Virus record (IMG/VR): IMGVR_UViG_3300030331_002683
Location: 1-29,188 of that record
DNA length: 29,188 nt
Direction: 5' to 3' (one strand)
From: a virus
Shown: positions 6,395 through 13,106 of the stretch, in pieces
How positions within the stretch are numbered: position 1 is the stretch's first letter
Layout of the letters: every line of letters starts with the position of its first letter
Position numbers and translations under genes: made by a program
The notes under the pieces: generated by a model
The model's input: only the letters and a program-made list of their open reading frames with translations
The model's database searches: none
Told to the model about the DNA's origin: nothing

Positions 6395-8253
6395 TCATAC
6401 CAAAGTTTGAAGCACAAACAGAATGGATTGAACCAGAAGAATATCCAGATCTAAGATCATACGATGAGATTGCAATTGACTTAGAGACAAGAGATCCTGA
6501 ACTTAAAACAAGAGGATCTGGTTCTGTTATTGGTTTAGGTGAGGTTGTTGGTATCGCTGTAGCTGTGCCTGGAAGAAAATTTTATTTTCCTATTGCTCAT
6601 GGCTCTGGACCAAACATGGACAAGAAAAAAACTTTAGAATGGTTTAAAGATATTTGTGCGTCACCCGCTACGAAAATATTTCATAACGCTATGTATGACG
6701 TATGTTGGATACGAAAATTAGGTATAAAAATCAATGGTTTAGTGGTTGATACCATGATAGCAGCATCTTTGATTGATGAGAACAGATTTAAATATGATTT
6801 AAATAGTTTATCTTGGGACTATCTTGGTTTTGGTAAATCAGAAATAGCTTTAGTTGAAGCTGCAAAGTCAAGAGGACTAGATCCAAAAGCAGATCTATGG
6901 CAACTGCCCGCTATGGAAGTTGGAGCATACGCAGAGAAAGATGCAGAGTTAACTTTAGAACTCTGGCAAATATTTAAAAAAGAAATTATTCATCAAGACG
7001 TAGAATCTATTTTTAATCTCGAGACAGATCTATTTCCTTGTTTGGTCGACATGCGTTTTTTAGGAGTGAGAGTAGATGTAGAAAACGCTCATAGATTAAA
7101 GAAAGACCTAGAGTACCAAGAAAAATTGTTACTGTCAGAAATAAAAAAAGAAAGTAACATAGAAGTTCAAATATGGGCAGCAAGGTCAATTGCCAAAGTT
7201 TTCGACAAATTAAATTTACCTTACGAACGAACTGTAAAAACACAAGCACCTTCCTTTACAAAAAATTTTTTACAAGAGCATCCTCATCCTGTTGTAAAAC
7301 AAATAGCTAAAGCTAGAGAGATAAACAAAGCTCACACTACATTTATTGATACCATAATTAAATATGAACATAAAGACAGAATACACGCAGAGATAAATCA
7401 AATTAGATCTGATGCGGGTGGAACTGTTACTGGTAGATTTAGTTACAACAATCCAAACCTACAGCAACTACCGGCAAGGAACAAGGATCTAGGACCCATG
7501 ATTAGATCTTTGTTTTTACCAGAAGAAGGATGTCACTGGGGTTGCTTTGATTATAGTCAACAAGAACCAAGACTAGTTGTACACTATGCAGGTCTACATA
7601 AGTTTCCAACAGTATACGATGTTATCGATGCATATGAAAATGATTCATCAACAGACTTCCATCAAACTGTAGCTGACATGGCTAAGATTCCTAGGTCACA
7701 AGCAAAGACAATTAATCTAGGTTTATTTTACGGAATGGGTAAAGCTAAGTTACAAGCAGAGTTAGGAGTTTCAAAAGATAAAGCAGCAGAATTGTTTGAC
7801 CAATACCATGCGAAGGTTCCCTTTGTTAAACAGTTAATGAACTCGGCCTCTAATCGTGCACAAGAACGTGGACAGATCCGTACACTTCTTGGTCGGTTAT
7901 GCCGATTTCATTTATGGGAACCAAATAGTTTTGGTATGCACAAAGCCATGCTACATGAAGATGCACTCAGGGAACACGGACCTGGGATAAGAAGAGCATA
8001 TACATACAAAGCATTAAATAAATTAATTCAAGGTAGTGCAGCTGATATGACTAAAAAAGCAATGTTGGATTTATATAAAGAAGGAATATTAGCACATATA
8101 CAAATACATGATGAGTTAGATCTATCTGTTGAATCTGATGCACAGGCAAAAAAGATAATCGAAATTATGGAGAATGCGGTTAATCTAGAAGTCCCCAATA
8201 AAGTTGATTATGAAACAGGAAAAACTTGGGGAGATATTTATGATAAGGATTAA
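6391..8253 (+). CDS. polA: DNA polymerase, family A, with 3'-5' exonuclease
   Basis: A 620-residue replicative-type polymerase of the Pol I family, without a 5'-3' exonuclease domain. The proofreading domain has IDLET (D30, E32), HNAMYD (N99, D103) and YAEKD (Y180, D184). The polymerase domain has motif A DYSQQEPR (387-394, where most Pol I have DYSQIELR), the O-helix RSQAKTINLGLFYG (435-448), and motif C IHDE (572-575). The position equal to E. coli Phe762 is Leu443, with Lys439 and Tyr447 matching Lys758 and Tyr766. AAAGGATCC precedes the ATG, which overlaps the nested gene's stop by 4 nt. It should copy the phage genome with the nearby primase and helicase. Confidence 0.96.
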   Translation: MIIPKFEAQTEWIEPEEYPDLRSYDEIAIDLETRDPELKTRGSGSVIGLGEVVGIAVAVPGRKFYFPIAHGSGPNMDKKKTLEWFKDICASPATKIFHNAMYDVCWIRKLGIKINGLVVDTMIAASLIDENRFKYDLNSLSWDYLGFGKSEIALVEAAKSRGLDPKADLWQLPAMEVGAYAEKDAELTLELWQIFKKEIIHQDVESIFNLETDLFPCLVDMRFLGVRVDVENAHRLKKDLEYQEKLLLSEIKKESNIEVQIWAARSIAKVFDKLNLPYERTVKTQAPSFTKNFLQEHPHPVVKQIAKAREINKAHTTFIDTIIKYEHKDRIHAEINQIRSDAGGTVTGRFSYNNPNLQQLPARNKDLGPMIRSLFLPEEGCHWGCFDYSQQEPRLVVHYAGLHKFPTVYDVIDAYENDSSTDFHQTVADMAKIPRSQAKTINLGLFYGMGKAKLQAELGVSKDKAAELFDQYHAKVPFVKQLMNSASNRAQERGQIRTLLGRLCRFHLWEPNSFGMHKAMLHEDALREHGPGIRRAYTYKALNKLIQGSAADMTKKAMLDLYKEGILAHIQIHDELDLSVESDAQAKKIIEIMENAVNLEVPNKVDYETGKTWGDIYDKD

Positions 8254-8722
8254 TCATGGTAAAGATGAAGTTTATGTTTTTAAAAATTTTTTATCAGACA
8301 AAGAATGTGACAAGTATTTTAAAAAGATACGAGACATAGGACATTTACCTTATTCACTGCCATGGCCAGAAAGAGTTATTGATATAACAGAAGACCGAAT
8401 AGTTAAAAAAGTTACTAAATTTATAAATAAAAATTTTAATTTAAAATTAACTGCAGAACAAGTTGAAATACAAAACCACCACGTAAATTCTTCAGCAGAT
8501 CTGCATATACATAATGATTTAGGAAGAGAGCATATAACATACAACAGTCTTATTTATTTGAACGACAATTTTGACGGTGGACATTTCGTTACTAAAAATG
8601 GCATAAGCATAAAACCAGAAAAAGGAATGTTAACTTTTTTTAATGGTCAAAAAGTTTATCATGGTGTAAAAAGAGTTTTAAAAAATGATAGAAAGACTAT
8701 AATTTTTTGGTGGAGAAAATGA
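8240..8722 (+). CDS. 2-oxoglutarate/Fe(II) dioxygenase, prolyl-hydroxylase-like
   Basis: A 160-residue protein ending in a compact double-stranded beta-helix pattern: HIHND (H91 and D93 as the HxD iron ligands), YNSLIYLNDNFDGGHF, KPEKGMLTFF, then H141 and R151 in HGVKRVLKNDRKTIIF as distal iron ligand and 2-oxoglutarate binder. I chose the ATG at 8240, not the upstream in-frame ATG at 8204, because GGGGAG lies just before it. The coding region then overlaps the polymerase by 14 nt. Such oxygenases are frequent in marine phages. The substrate (protein, DNA or a small molecule) cannot be told from the sequence. Its place behind the polymerase makes a link to DNA modification possible. Confidence 0.85.
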   Translation: MIRINHGKDEVYVFKNFLSDKECDKYFKKIRDIGHLPYSLPWPERVIDITEDRIVKKVTKFINKNFNLKLTAEQVEIQNHHVNSSADLHIHNDLGREHITYNSLIYLNDNFDGGHFVTKNGISIKPEKGMLTFFNGQKVYHGVKRVLKNDRKTIIFWWRK

Positions 8723-8725
8723 TTT

Positions 8726-9376
8726 ATGGCTTATTTAAATGCAAACATACCAGTAGAATATGCACAGATCAGAAGGGAGTATTTATATGATCTTAAAAAA
8801 CATCATGGAGAAGTTGAAGACTGTATTATCTTTGGTGTTAGCTGTATTACAGGTCGTGCATTATTATTTCACGCTATTATGGAAAACGGTGCAATATTTT
8901 ATCGCTTACCTATTAGCGCTTTTATTCAGAGAGGATTTAAGATCACCGACGTACCCAAACGACGCCTTGATGAACTTCAGCTTTGGAATTCTTTTAGTTA
9001 TTTTCCTGCTGTTACTAGTTGGGATATATTAGAATCACAGGCAGGTAAATACATTGGTAAAGACAAAAAATGGCATCATGGTAAATATTTATTTACTGTT
9101 GACTTTGCACACCCAGAACCTAATATATTAGATACTGATCATTCAGAGATACCGCATGAACATAAATGCGCACACGTATTGGCATTAAACGATGGTAATT
9201 ACGCAGCTCAACCTAACAACAGACTTATTTGGGATATACCGTCATTTACGGTAAAAGACCAAGTGCCTGATTGGAAGGTACAAACTAACTACTGGAACGT
9301 AGAAGATACACAGCAGTGGCGAACAGAGGACACTGACAATTTCTTTTACGAGATGGAGGAAAAGAAACATGATTAA
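8726..9376 (+). CDS. Conserved phage protein of unknown function
   Basis: A 216-residue soluble protein of a type common in marine phages, without a family name I can recall. It is rich in aromatic residues, with several Trp in the second half. The middle has FGVSCITGRALLFHAI, and residues about 122-150 have a His/Asp-rich stretch (FAHPEPNILDTDHSEIPHEHKCAH) that could bind metal. The C-terminal third is acidic with WNVEDTQQWRTEDTD. A GGTGGAG ribosome site lies about 10 nt before the ATG. The last codons hold the ribosome site of the next small gene. No catalytic motif is recognised. Confidence 0.85.
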   Translation: MAYLNANIPVEYAQIRREYLYDLKKHHGEVEDCIIFGVSCITGRALLFHAIMENGAIFYRLPISAFIQRGFKITDVPKRRLDELQLWNSFSYFPAVTSWDILESQAGKYIGKDKKWHHGKYLFTVDFAHPEPNILDTDHSEIPHEHKCAHVLALNDGNYAAQPNNRLIWDIPSFTVKDQVPDWKVQTNYWNVEDTQQWRTEDTDNFFYEMEEKKHD

Positions 9377-9470
9377 AAAAGTTAAAGATAAAGCTTTACA
9401 CTATTGGGCAAACCATAAGATTGAATCTATTGTGTTTGTAATTTTAGTCGTAGCATTAATAATTAAATAA
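9369..9470 (+). CDS. Small single-pass membrane protein (33 aa)
   Basis: The frame encodes 33 residues, MIKKVKDKALHYW followed by one hydrophobic helix (residues about 20-32, SIVFVILVVALII). A GGAGG site about 8 nt upstream and a start overlapping the previous gene support translation. The basic N-terminus and C-terminal helix suggest a membrane anchor with its N-terminus in the cytoplasm. With the next two membrane genes it may belong to a lysis or envelope module before the M15 peptidase, which is inference from position. Confidence 0.55.
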   Translation: MIKKVKDKALHYWANHKIESIVFVILVVALIIK

Positions 9471-9491
9471 TGAATTTAGGAGATAGCCAGT

Positions 9492-9629
9492 ATGGATTAC
9501 AAATTTACAGCTTTGCTGATAATTTTAATATGTTTACTGGCTATTTTCATACGCCCAATGTCTCACGCACCGTTGAAACTAGACTCAAAAGACTTTATAC
9601 TACCAAAACCAAAACCTAAAAATGAATAA
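9492..9629 (+). CDS. Small membrane or secreted protein (45 aa)
   Basis: The frame encodes 45 residues with an N-terminal hydrophobic helix (residues about 6-20, TALLIILICLLAIFI) and a Pro/Lys-rich tail (ILPKPKPKNE). AGGAGAT lies about 12 nt upstream, a long but workable spacing. The helix could be a signal anchor. There is a Cys at residue 14, but the context is not a clear lipobox. The end overlaps the next start by 8 nt. It could be a spanin-like or holin-associated protein, but nothing in the sequence proves that. Confidence 0.5.
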   Translation: MDYKFTALLIILICLLAIFIRPMSHAPLKLDSKDFILPKPKPKNE

Positions 9630-10047
9630 GAAACCGCTCAACATATCTGAAGAAGCCGCCGTGCAGATGCCTATGAAGACGGTTGCCAGTTTGATAATTA
9701 TCGTCGCCCTCGGCACTATGGGTTACTTTCAAATTGTAGAACGTCTAAATGTTGCAGATACAAGACTTCAATTAATGGAAAAAGATCTTGAAGAGAATAC
9801 AGAGTTTAGAATAAAATGGCCACGTGGACAACTAGGTTCATTGCCCGCCGATTCTGAGCAATTCATGATGATCGAGGATCTTTATAAGACCACAGATAAA
9901 ATTAATAAACATGTAGAGGACATGGCTTTAAATAAAGTAAACATAGAGTTTTTAAGAAAACAAATGGATAAAGTTTTAGAAGATATGGAAAAATTAAAAG
10001 ACGCAAACAGAGAGATTAAATACAATGGCAACGGGACGAATAACTAG
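9622..10047 (+). CDS. Membrane-anchored coiled-coil protein
   Basis: A 141-residue protein with a short cytoplasmic N-terminus, one membrane helix (residues about 19-37, TVASLIIIVALGTMGYFQI) and a long charged helical region. Residues about 45-60 and 85-135 have heptad-like Leu/Met/Ile spacing (FLRKQMDKVLEDMEKLKDAN). This is the layout of an i-spanin-like or other coiled-coil envelope protein, and it lies upstream of an M15 peptidase. No distinct o-spanin lipoprotein is seen, so a spanin call is not justified. No Shine-Dalgarno sequence is obvious; it probably relies on coupling to the overlapping upstream gene. Confidence 0.7.
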   Translation: MNKKPLNISEEAAVQMPMKTVASLIIIVALGTMGYFQIVERLNVADTRLQLMEKDLEENTEFRIKWPRGQLGSLPADSEQFMMIEDLYKTTDKINKHVEDMALNKVNIEFLRKQMDKVLEDMEKLKDANREIKYNGNGTNN

Positions 10048-10195
10048 AAAAGTTTTAGATTATATAGCTGAGATAAATAGAGCAAATAAACAAAAAACAT
10101 TCTCAAAAGAATTAAAAAAAGAAGTTGAGATTGGTAAACACGGCACACAAAAGTATGTTGTCAAAGAGGGTGAAAACAAGGGTAAGGTATTATGA
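10025..10195 (+). CDS. Small basic protein (56 aa), unknown
   Basis: A 56-residue Lys-rich frame (MATGRITRKVLDYIAEINRA at the N-terminus) with a predicted amphipathic helix and a polar Gly/Lys tail. It starts inside the previous gene and its stop overlaps the next ATG (ATGA), which fits the tight packing of the region. There is no strong ribosome site, so expression probably depends on coupling. No family is recognised. Confidence 0.55.
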   Translation: MATGRITRKVLDYIAEINRANKQKTFSKELKKEVEIGKHGTQKYVVKEGENKGKVL

Positions 10196-10401
10196 TCGAA
10201 ACTGTGGTAGCACTGATTATGTTTGTAGGAGCAGAGATCAAAGAGCACCGTATCCAAGATAACATGGCTACATGCCTTCGTGGGAAGCGTCATGCTGAAA
10301 GACAATACACTCCTAACGTCACATATAAATGCATAAAAAGCAAAGCAGAAACTGAAATTTACATGGGTGAAAAAAGTATTAAAAAGCTTATATTAAACTA
10401 A
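10192..10401 (+). CDS. Small protein with N-terminal hydrophobic helix, unknown
   Basis: A 69-residue protein. Residues 1-14 are hydrophobic (MIETVVALIMFVGA) and could be a signal or anchor helix. The rest is charged, with two Cys (residues 28 and 47) that could form a disulfide outside the cytoplasm. The pattern CL-x2-KRHAER ... YKC looks conserved in small phage proteins I have seen, without a known function. An AAGG site is close upstream. It lies directly before the M15 peptidase and overlaps it by one base (TAATG), so an envelope or lysis role is possible. Confidence 0.65.
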   Translation: MIETVVALIMFVGAEIKEHRIQDNMATCLRGKRHAERQYTPNVTYKCIKSKAETEIYMGEKSIKKLILN

Positions 10402-10877
10402 TGAATCTTACACGAAATTTTTCTCTTCAAGAGTTAACTAAATCTGATACGGCGATACGTAAGGGTATTGATAATCAACCTAATGCTGATCAAGTGGATA
10501 AATTAAAAACGATTTGTGAAAAAATATTACAGCCCGTACGTGACCATTTTGGCAGAGTTAAGGTGACGAGCGGATTTCGTAGCCCAGAATTATGTGTAGC
10601 TATTGGCAGTTCTGTAAATTCACAACATGCCAAAGCTGAGGCGGTTGATTTCGAGGTTTTAGGAGTTGATAATGCAGAGGTGGCTGATTGGGTTTATAAA
10701 AACTGTGACATAGATCAATTAATATTAGAATTTTATACTCCAGGTGAACCTAATTCAGGATGGATACACGCAAGTTATATACCTTTTCAACCAAGGGCTC
10801 AATATATGAGAGCATATAAAGAAAATGGTAAAACAAAATATAAACCAATAACTGGTAAGGCGGTTGATCTTGTCTAA
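10401..10877 (+). CDS. M15-family zinc peptidase, endolysin candidate
   Basis: A 158-residue peptidase of the M15_3 / D-Ala-D-Ala carboxypeptidase-like type. It begins with the usual NFSLQELTKSDTA. VTSGFRSPELCVAIG (55-69) precedes the zinc ligands H76 and D83 in SQHAKAEAVDFE, and WIHASY supplies H123. The family cuts the peptide stems of peptidoglycan. In phages of Gram-negative hosts it serves as the endolysin or as a virion-bound lysin. There is no signal peptide or membrane segment, so a holin would be needed for export; small membrane proteins lie upstream and a holin-like protein lies at 24331. The start overlaps the previous stop (TAATG). Confidence 0.9.
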   Translation: MNLTRNFSLQELTKSDTAIRKGIDNQPNADQVDKLKTICEKILQPVRDHFGRVKVTSGFRSPELCVAIGSSVNSQHAKAEAVDFEVLGVDNAEVADWVYKNCDIDQLILEFYTPGEPNSGWIHASYIPFQPRAQYMRAYKENGKTKYKPITGKAVDLV

Positions 10878-11091
10878 AATTACTTTAATGAAAGCGTTTA
10901 GTAATATCGATACCGTTCAAGGGCATTGCCATAACTGTGAGGAAGAGTCTATTTTAGTTGCAATTGTTTCAGAATTTTATAGATGCACTAATTGTGGTGC
11001 TGATACAAAGCAACACGTAAATGGTTGTATAAGATATATACAGCTATCAGAAAGTGATAGAGAATATATAAGAACACATGGCAAAACGTAA
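10870..11091 (+). CDS. Small zinc-ribbon protein
   Basis: A protein of about 73 residues with two CxxC knuckles (C20/C23 and C39/C42), ITLMKAF at the N-terminus and the conserved-looking stretch SEFYRCTNCGADTKQHVNGCIRYI. I placed the start at TTG 10870 because AAGG lies about 9 nt before it and relatives, from memory, begin MSKIT. TTG 10864 and ATG 10888 are alternatives. Similar small zinc-ribbon proteins are common in marine phages. They are presumed nucleic-acid or protein binders, but the role is unknown. Confidence 0.75.
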   Translation: MSKITLMKAFSNIDTVQGHCHNCEEESILVAIVSEFYRCTNCGADTKQHVNGCIRYIQLSESDREYIRTHGKT

Positions 11092-11197
11092 GTTTACAAC
11101 TTTTGTACCAAGACCAAAACCAAAGAAACGTCCAGGTCGACATACAAAAAGATTAAACAAACATAAAAAGAGACAATTGAAACATAACGGAAGATGA
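11078..11197 (+). CDS. Very basic small protein (39 aa)
   Basis: A 39-residue protein in which over half the residues are Lys, Arg or His, with the start MAKRKFTTFVPRPKPKKRPG. I recall near-identical small proteins in several marine phages, so it is likely real although short. It overlaps both neighbours. The charge suggests binding to DNA or RNA, but no fold can be assigned. Confidence 0.65.
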   Translation: MAKRKFTTFVPRPKPKKRPGRHTKRLNKHKKRQLKHNGR

Positions 11198-11418
11198 GCC
11201 AAAGAGAAATGGACTTAATAATACTAAACGACGGAGTGTACAGTCTCATACCGGTCACAAAAGAGATGATGGAGAGTATGAAGTTATACATGAGTCAAGA
11301 AAATTTATTTGATCTTTGTGATATATTAAGATTAAAATTAACCACGTATAGCGATAGCATAAACGCTCATGTCATGAATGATGGCAGCGGACATTTTTAT
11401 GGTTGTATCTGGAATTAA
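11194..11418 (+). CDS. Small protein of unknown function (74 aa)
   Basis: A 74-residue soluble protein (MSQREMDLIILNDGVYSLIP...) with a mixed alpha/beta composition and the ending SGHFYGCIWN. The start is coupled to the previous stop (ATGA), and the end converges on the minus-strand gene with a 4-nt overlap. No family or motif is recognised. Confidence 0.7.
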   Translation: MSQREMDLIILNDGVYSLIPVTKEMMESMKLYMSQENLFDLCDILRLKLTTYSDSINAHVMNDGSGHFYGCIWN

Positions 11419-11630
11419 GTTTCCTGAATAGGAGAGCAATAAAATTTTATATGTATAAGATTTTCATTTATATCTTCTGGGCCTATCTCTTTTATTTTAT
11501 TCATAGACATTGTGTATCCAAGTTCTAGACAATCATATAGATTATTGAATTTTTGATCTGCCTCATATGGTGGCATACAACCCACACCTGATATTCCAGA
11601 ACACATTATTAAAGTCAGTAAAAATTTCAT
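11415..11630 (-). CDS. Small secreted protein or lipoprotein
   Basis: A 71-residue protein starting with a signal peptide (MKFLLTLIMCSGISGVGCMPPYE). Cys18 after a short hydrophobic stretch may be a lipobox-type cysteine, though the GVGC context is not a perfect match. The mature part carries two more Cys (residues 34 and 66) and the pattern LYDCLELGYTMSMNKI, which looks conserved. AAGGGG lies just upstream on the minus strand. It is the only minus-strand gene between 1 and 14 kb. A superinfection-exclusion or envelope role is possible, but this is inference. Confidence 0.75.
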   Translation of the reverse strand: MKFLLTLIMCSGISGVGCMPPYEADQKFNNLYDCLELGYTMSMNKIKEIGPEDINENLIHIKFYCSPIQET

Positions 11631-11664
11631 TGACAGCCCCTTTAAATTTTAATAGGATATCCTA
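11630..11664 (+). promoter_or_regulatory. Sigma70-like promoter overlapping a 12-bp palindrome
   Basis: TTGACA (11630-11635), a 17-bp spacer and TAGGAT (11653-11658) form a good promoter pointing at the ribbon-helix-helix gene. The -10 box is half of the perfect palindrome TAGGATATCCTA (11653-11664), a likely operator. TATCCTA-type elements recur at most other predicted promoters between 15 and 20 kb. The ribbon-helix-helix protein encoded 30 bp downstream is an obvious candidate binder (inference). Confidence 0.6.
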
Positions 11665-11694
11665 CATTATATGTACAAAGAAAGGTTATAATAG

Positions 11695-11880
11695 ATGACA
11701 GACTTTAGCAAATATAAAAATGTATCACTATCAAATGATACATATACTAAACTTGACAGTTTGAGAAGGGTTATAGTACCCAACACAATCGTATCAAGAG
11801 CCCAGACTGTTAATATCTTAGTAAATGAAAAAGTTGAGAAGATGAATGGCAAACTGGCAAAGGTTAAAAACAAAGGATGA
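11695..11880 (+). CDS. Possible ribbon-helix-helix DNA-binding protein
   Basis: A 61-residue protein whose layout fits the CopG/Arc fold: a short strand KNVSLSND (residues 8-15), a first helix TYTKLDSLRRV, a turn near NTIV, and a second helix SRAQTVNILVNEKVEKM. Such proteins bind palindromic operators as dimers. It sits just after a promoter whose -10 box is in a perfect palindrome, so autoregulation is plausible. AAAGG lies upstream of the ATG. The family call rests on pattern alone; a small helical protein of another kind is possible. Confidence 0.7.
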   Translation: MTDFSKYKNVSLSNDTYTKLDSLRRVIVPNTIVSRAQTVNILVNEKVEKMNGKLAKVKNKG

Positions 11881-12145
11881 TTTCTTGGCAGCTCCACCAG
11901 AACTTAAACTATGGAGAGCTGTCTTGAGTTTAGCTGCAGACGATGCTGTGAAAGATAAGTCTAGAAATATGGAGGGACGAAATGCGATTGATGCTGCTCG
12001 ATCTTGGTTCTTAAATCCTACTTCTAATTTTTTTATGGTCTGTAACTATGCTGAATACGAACCAGAGTATGTTTTAGATAAGATGAAACTAGCAATTGAA
12101 AGACAAGAAAGGAGAGAAGATGCCCAAAGAAAAAGTTATATGTAA
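11846..12145 (+). CDS. Conserved phage protein of unknown function (99 aa)
   Basis: A 99-residue, probably all-helical protein with the conserved-looking pattern LWRAVLSLAADDAVKDK, then a Trp/Phe segment ending NPTSNFFMVCNYAEYEPEYVLDKM. Similar proteins are common in marine phages without a known role. The frame overlaps the ribbon-helix-helix gene by 35 nt, and no strong ribosome site is visible, so translation probably depends on coupling. The last codons carry the ribosome site of the next gene. Confidence 0.8.
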   Translation: MANWQRLKTKDDFLAAPPELKLWRAVLSLAADDAVKDKSRNMEGRNAIDAARSWFLNPTSNFFMVCNYAEYEPEYVLDKMKLAIERQERREDAQRKSYM

Positions 12146-12353
12146 TGTTTGTAAAGGTAATGGATTTGTAAAAGTTCCTTACGAACAAGCTTATGATGAA
12201 CAATGGGCTGATTGTGATTTTTGTAATAGTCAGGGTGAGATTTACTTGGAAGACGAATACATTAACGAACAATTTGATCACGACTTAAACGAAGTAGAGG
12301 AGGACACAGATGATCGAGGATCGGGGACCTCTGGATCTCACACGACGCATTGA
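12120..12353 (+). CDS. DnaJ-type zinc-finger small protein
   Basis: A 77-residue protein with two cysteine pairs of the DnaJ central-domain kind: CNVCKGNG (C8, C11) and CDFCNSQG (C32, C35). The second half is very acidic and ends in a Ser/Thr/His-rich tail. I chose ATG 12120 because AAAGGAGAG lies just before it; the upstream in-frame ATG at 12096 has no such site. It should bind one zinc. DnaJ-like zinc fingers in small phage proteins are common, with unknown partners. Confidence 0.75.
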   Translation: MPKEKVICNVCKGNGFVKVPYEQAYDEQWADCDFCNSQGEIYLEDEYINEQFDHDLNEVEEDTDDRGSGTSGSHTTH

Positions 12354-12486
12354 AGATCTAGAGAAACAAAAGAAAATTTTACAAGATGCTTGCCGAAGAG
12401 CAGGCAAAACTATTAAAGAGCAACAGGCACAATTAGATGCAATACAGAGAGGGGCAGACTATGAGTCTAAGATTGGCACTGATTAA
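12310..12486 (+). CDS. Small coiled-coil protein (58 aa)
   Basis: A 58-residue frame with a strong ribosome site (AGAGGAGG about 7 nt upstream) and a Lys/Gln/Glu-rich helix from residue 10 to about 48 (RRIEDLEKQKKILQDACRRA). It overlaps the previous gene by 44 nt and the next by 26 nt, in keeping with the local packing. The heptad spacing suggests a dimeric coiled coil. No family is recognised. Confidence 0.65.
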   Translation: MIEDRGPLDLTRRIEDLEKQKKILQDACRRAGKTIKEQQAQLDAIQRGADYESKIGTD

Positions 12487-12667
12487 TGCATTAGAAGATA
12501 AGTACAATGCCCAGATATCTTCTGCTGATGCAACTATAAAAATTTATTTAGATCACTCTGTGGGCATCGGAGAACATCCACAACACATAGAAGAATTAGA
12601 TAAACTTCTGCAACAGATCGTTGATGCACAAGAAAAATTAAAAGAATTACAGGTATATAAAGTATGA
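12461..12667 (+). CDS. Small helical phage protein (68 aa)
   Basis: A 68-residue protein, MSLRLALINALEDKYNAQIS then a C-terminal helix HIEELDKLLQQIVDAQEKLKEL. GAGGGG lies before ATG 12461; the in-frame ATG at 12437 lacks a site. Similar proteins with the IGEHPQHIEELD pattern occur in marine phages, with no function known to me. It ends 4 nt inside the LAGLIDADG gene. Confidence 0.75.
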   Translation: MSLRLALINALEDKYNAQISSADATIKIYLDHSVGIGEHPQHIEELDKLLQQIVDAQEKLKELQVYKV

Positions 12668-13104
12668 TTAGCGAAGCTGATGCAGCGTATATTGCAGGTT
12701 TGTTTGATGGTGAGGGTAGTATTCAATACAAACAATACGACAGACAAAGAAAAAATAATAAAAAACCATACCCTACCTGGTCGATTAGAATGGAAATATC
12801 CATGACAGATAAGTCTGTTTTAACCTGGATGCACAATTTATTAGGATGTGGGACTGTTAATGAAAAAAGATACAAGACTCCTTATACAGTCGGATGGAAA
12901 AAACAATGGCGTTGGAGATGTCAATCAAGAGATGCGTATTATGTTTCTTTGTTGATTCAACCTTACGCTCATGTAAAGATAGAGGATATAAATAAGATTA
13001 TTAAACATTACTCGATGCTTGGTAAAGAAAAGATTAAAGCTAAAGTAATTAATATTGCCAATTATAAAATTAAAAAAACAAATAGCTTAGTTGATTATGA
13101 TTAA
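12664..13104 (+). CDS. LAGLIDADG homing endonuclease, single motif
   Basis: A 146-residue protein with one LAGLIDADG signature, AAYIAGLFDGEGSI (residues 7-20; D15 and E17 near the active site). Later it has SVLTWMHNLLGCGTV and the segment KKQWRWRCQSRDAYYVSLLI, as in the rest of this fold. One motif implies a homodimer cutting a near-palindromic site. It is freestanding, with no intron or intein seen around it, and starts coupled to the previous stop (ATGA). Such genes spread by cutting the homologous site in co-infecting phages. It could also act in local recombination. Confidence 0.88.
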   Translation: MISEADAAYIAGLFDGEGSIQYKQYDRQRKNNKKPYPTWSIRMEISMTDKSVLTWMHNLLGCGTVNEKRYKTPYTVGWKKQWRWRCQSRDAYYVSLLIQPYAHVKIEDINKIIKHYSMLGKEKIKAKVINIANYKIKKTNSLVDYD

Positions 13105-13106
13105 TT

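Noticed and set aside
8760-9032. Hydrophobic plus-strand frame inside the gene at 8726-9376
   Set aside because: It is an out-of-frame shadow without a ribosome site; its hydrophobic look comes from the AT-rich second frame.
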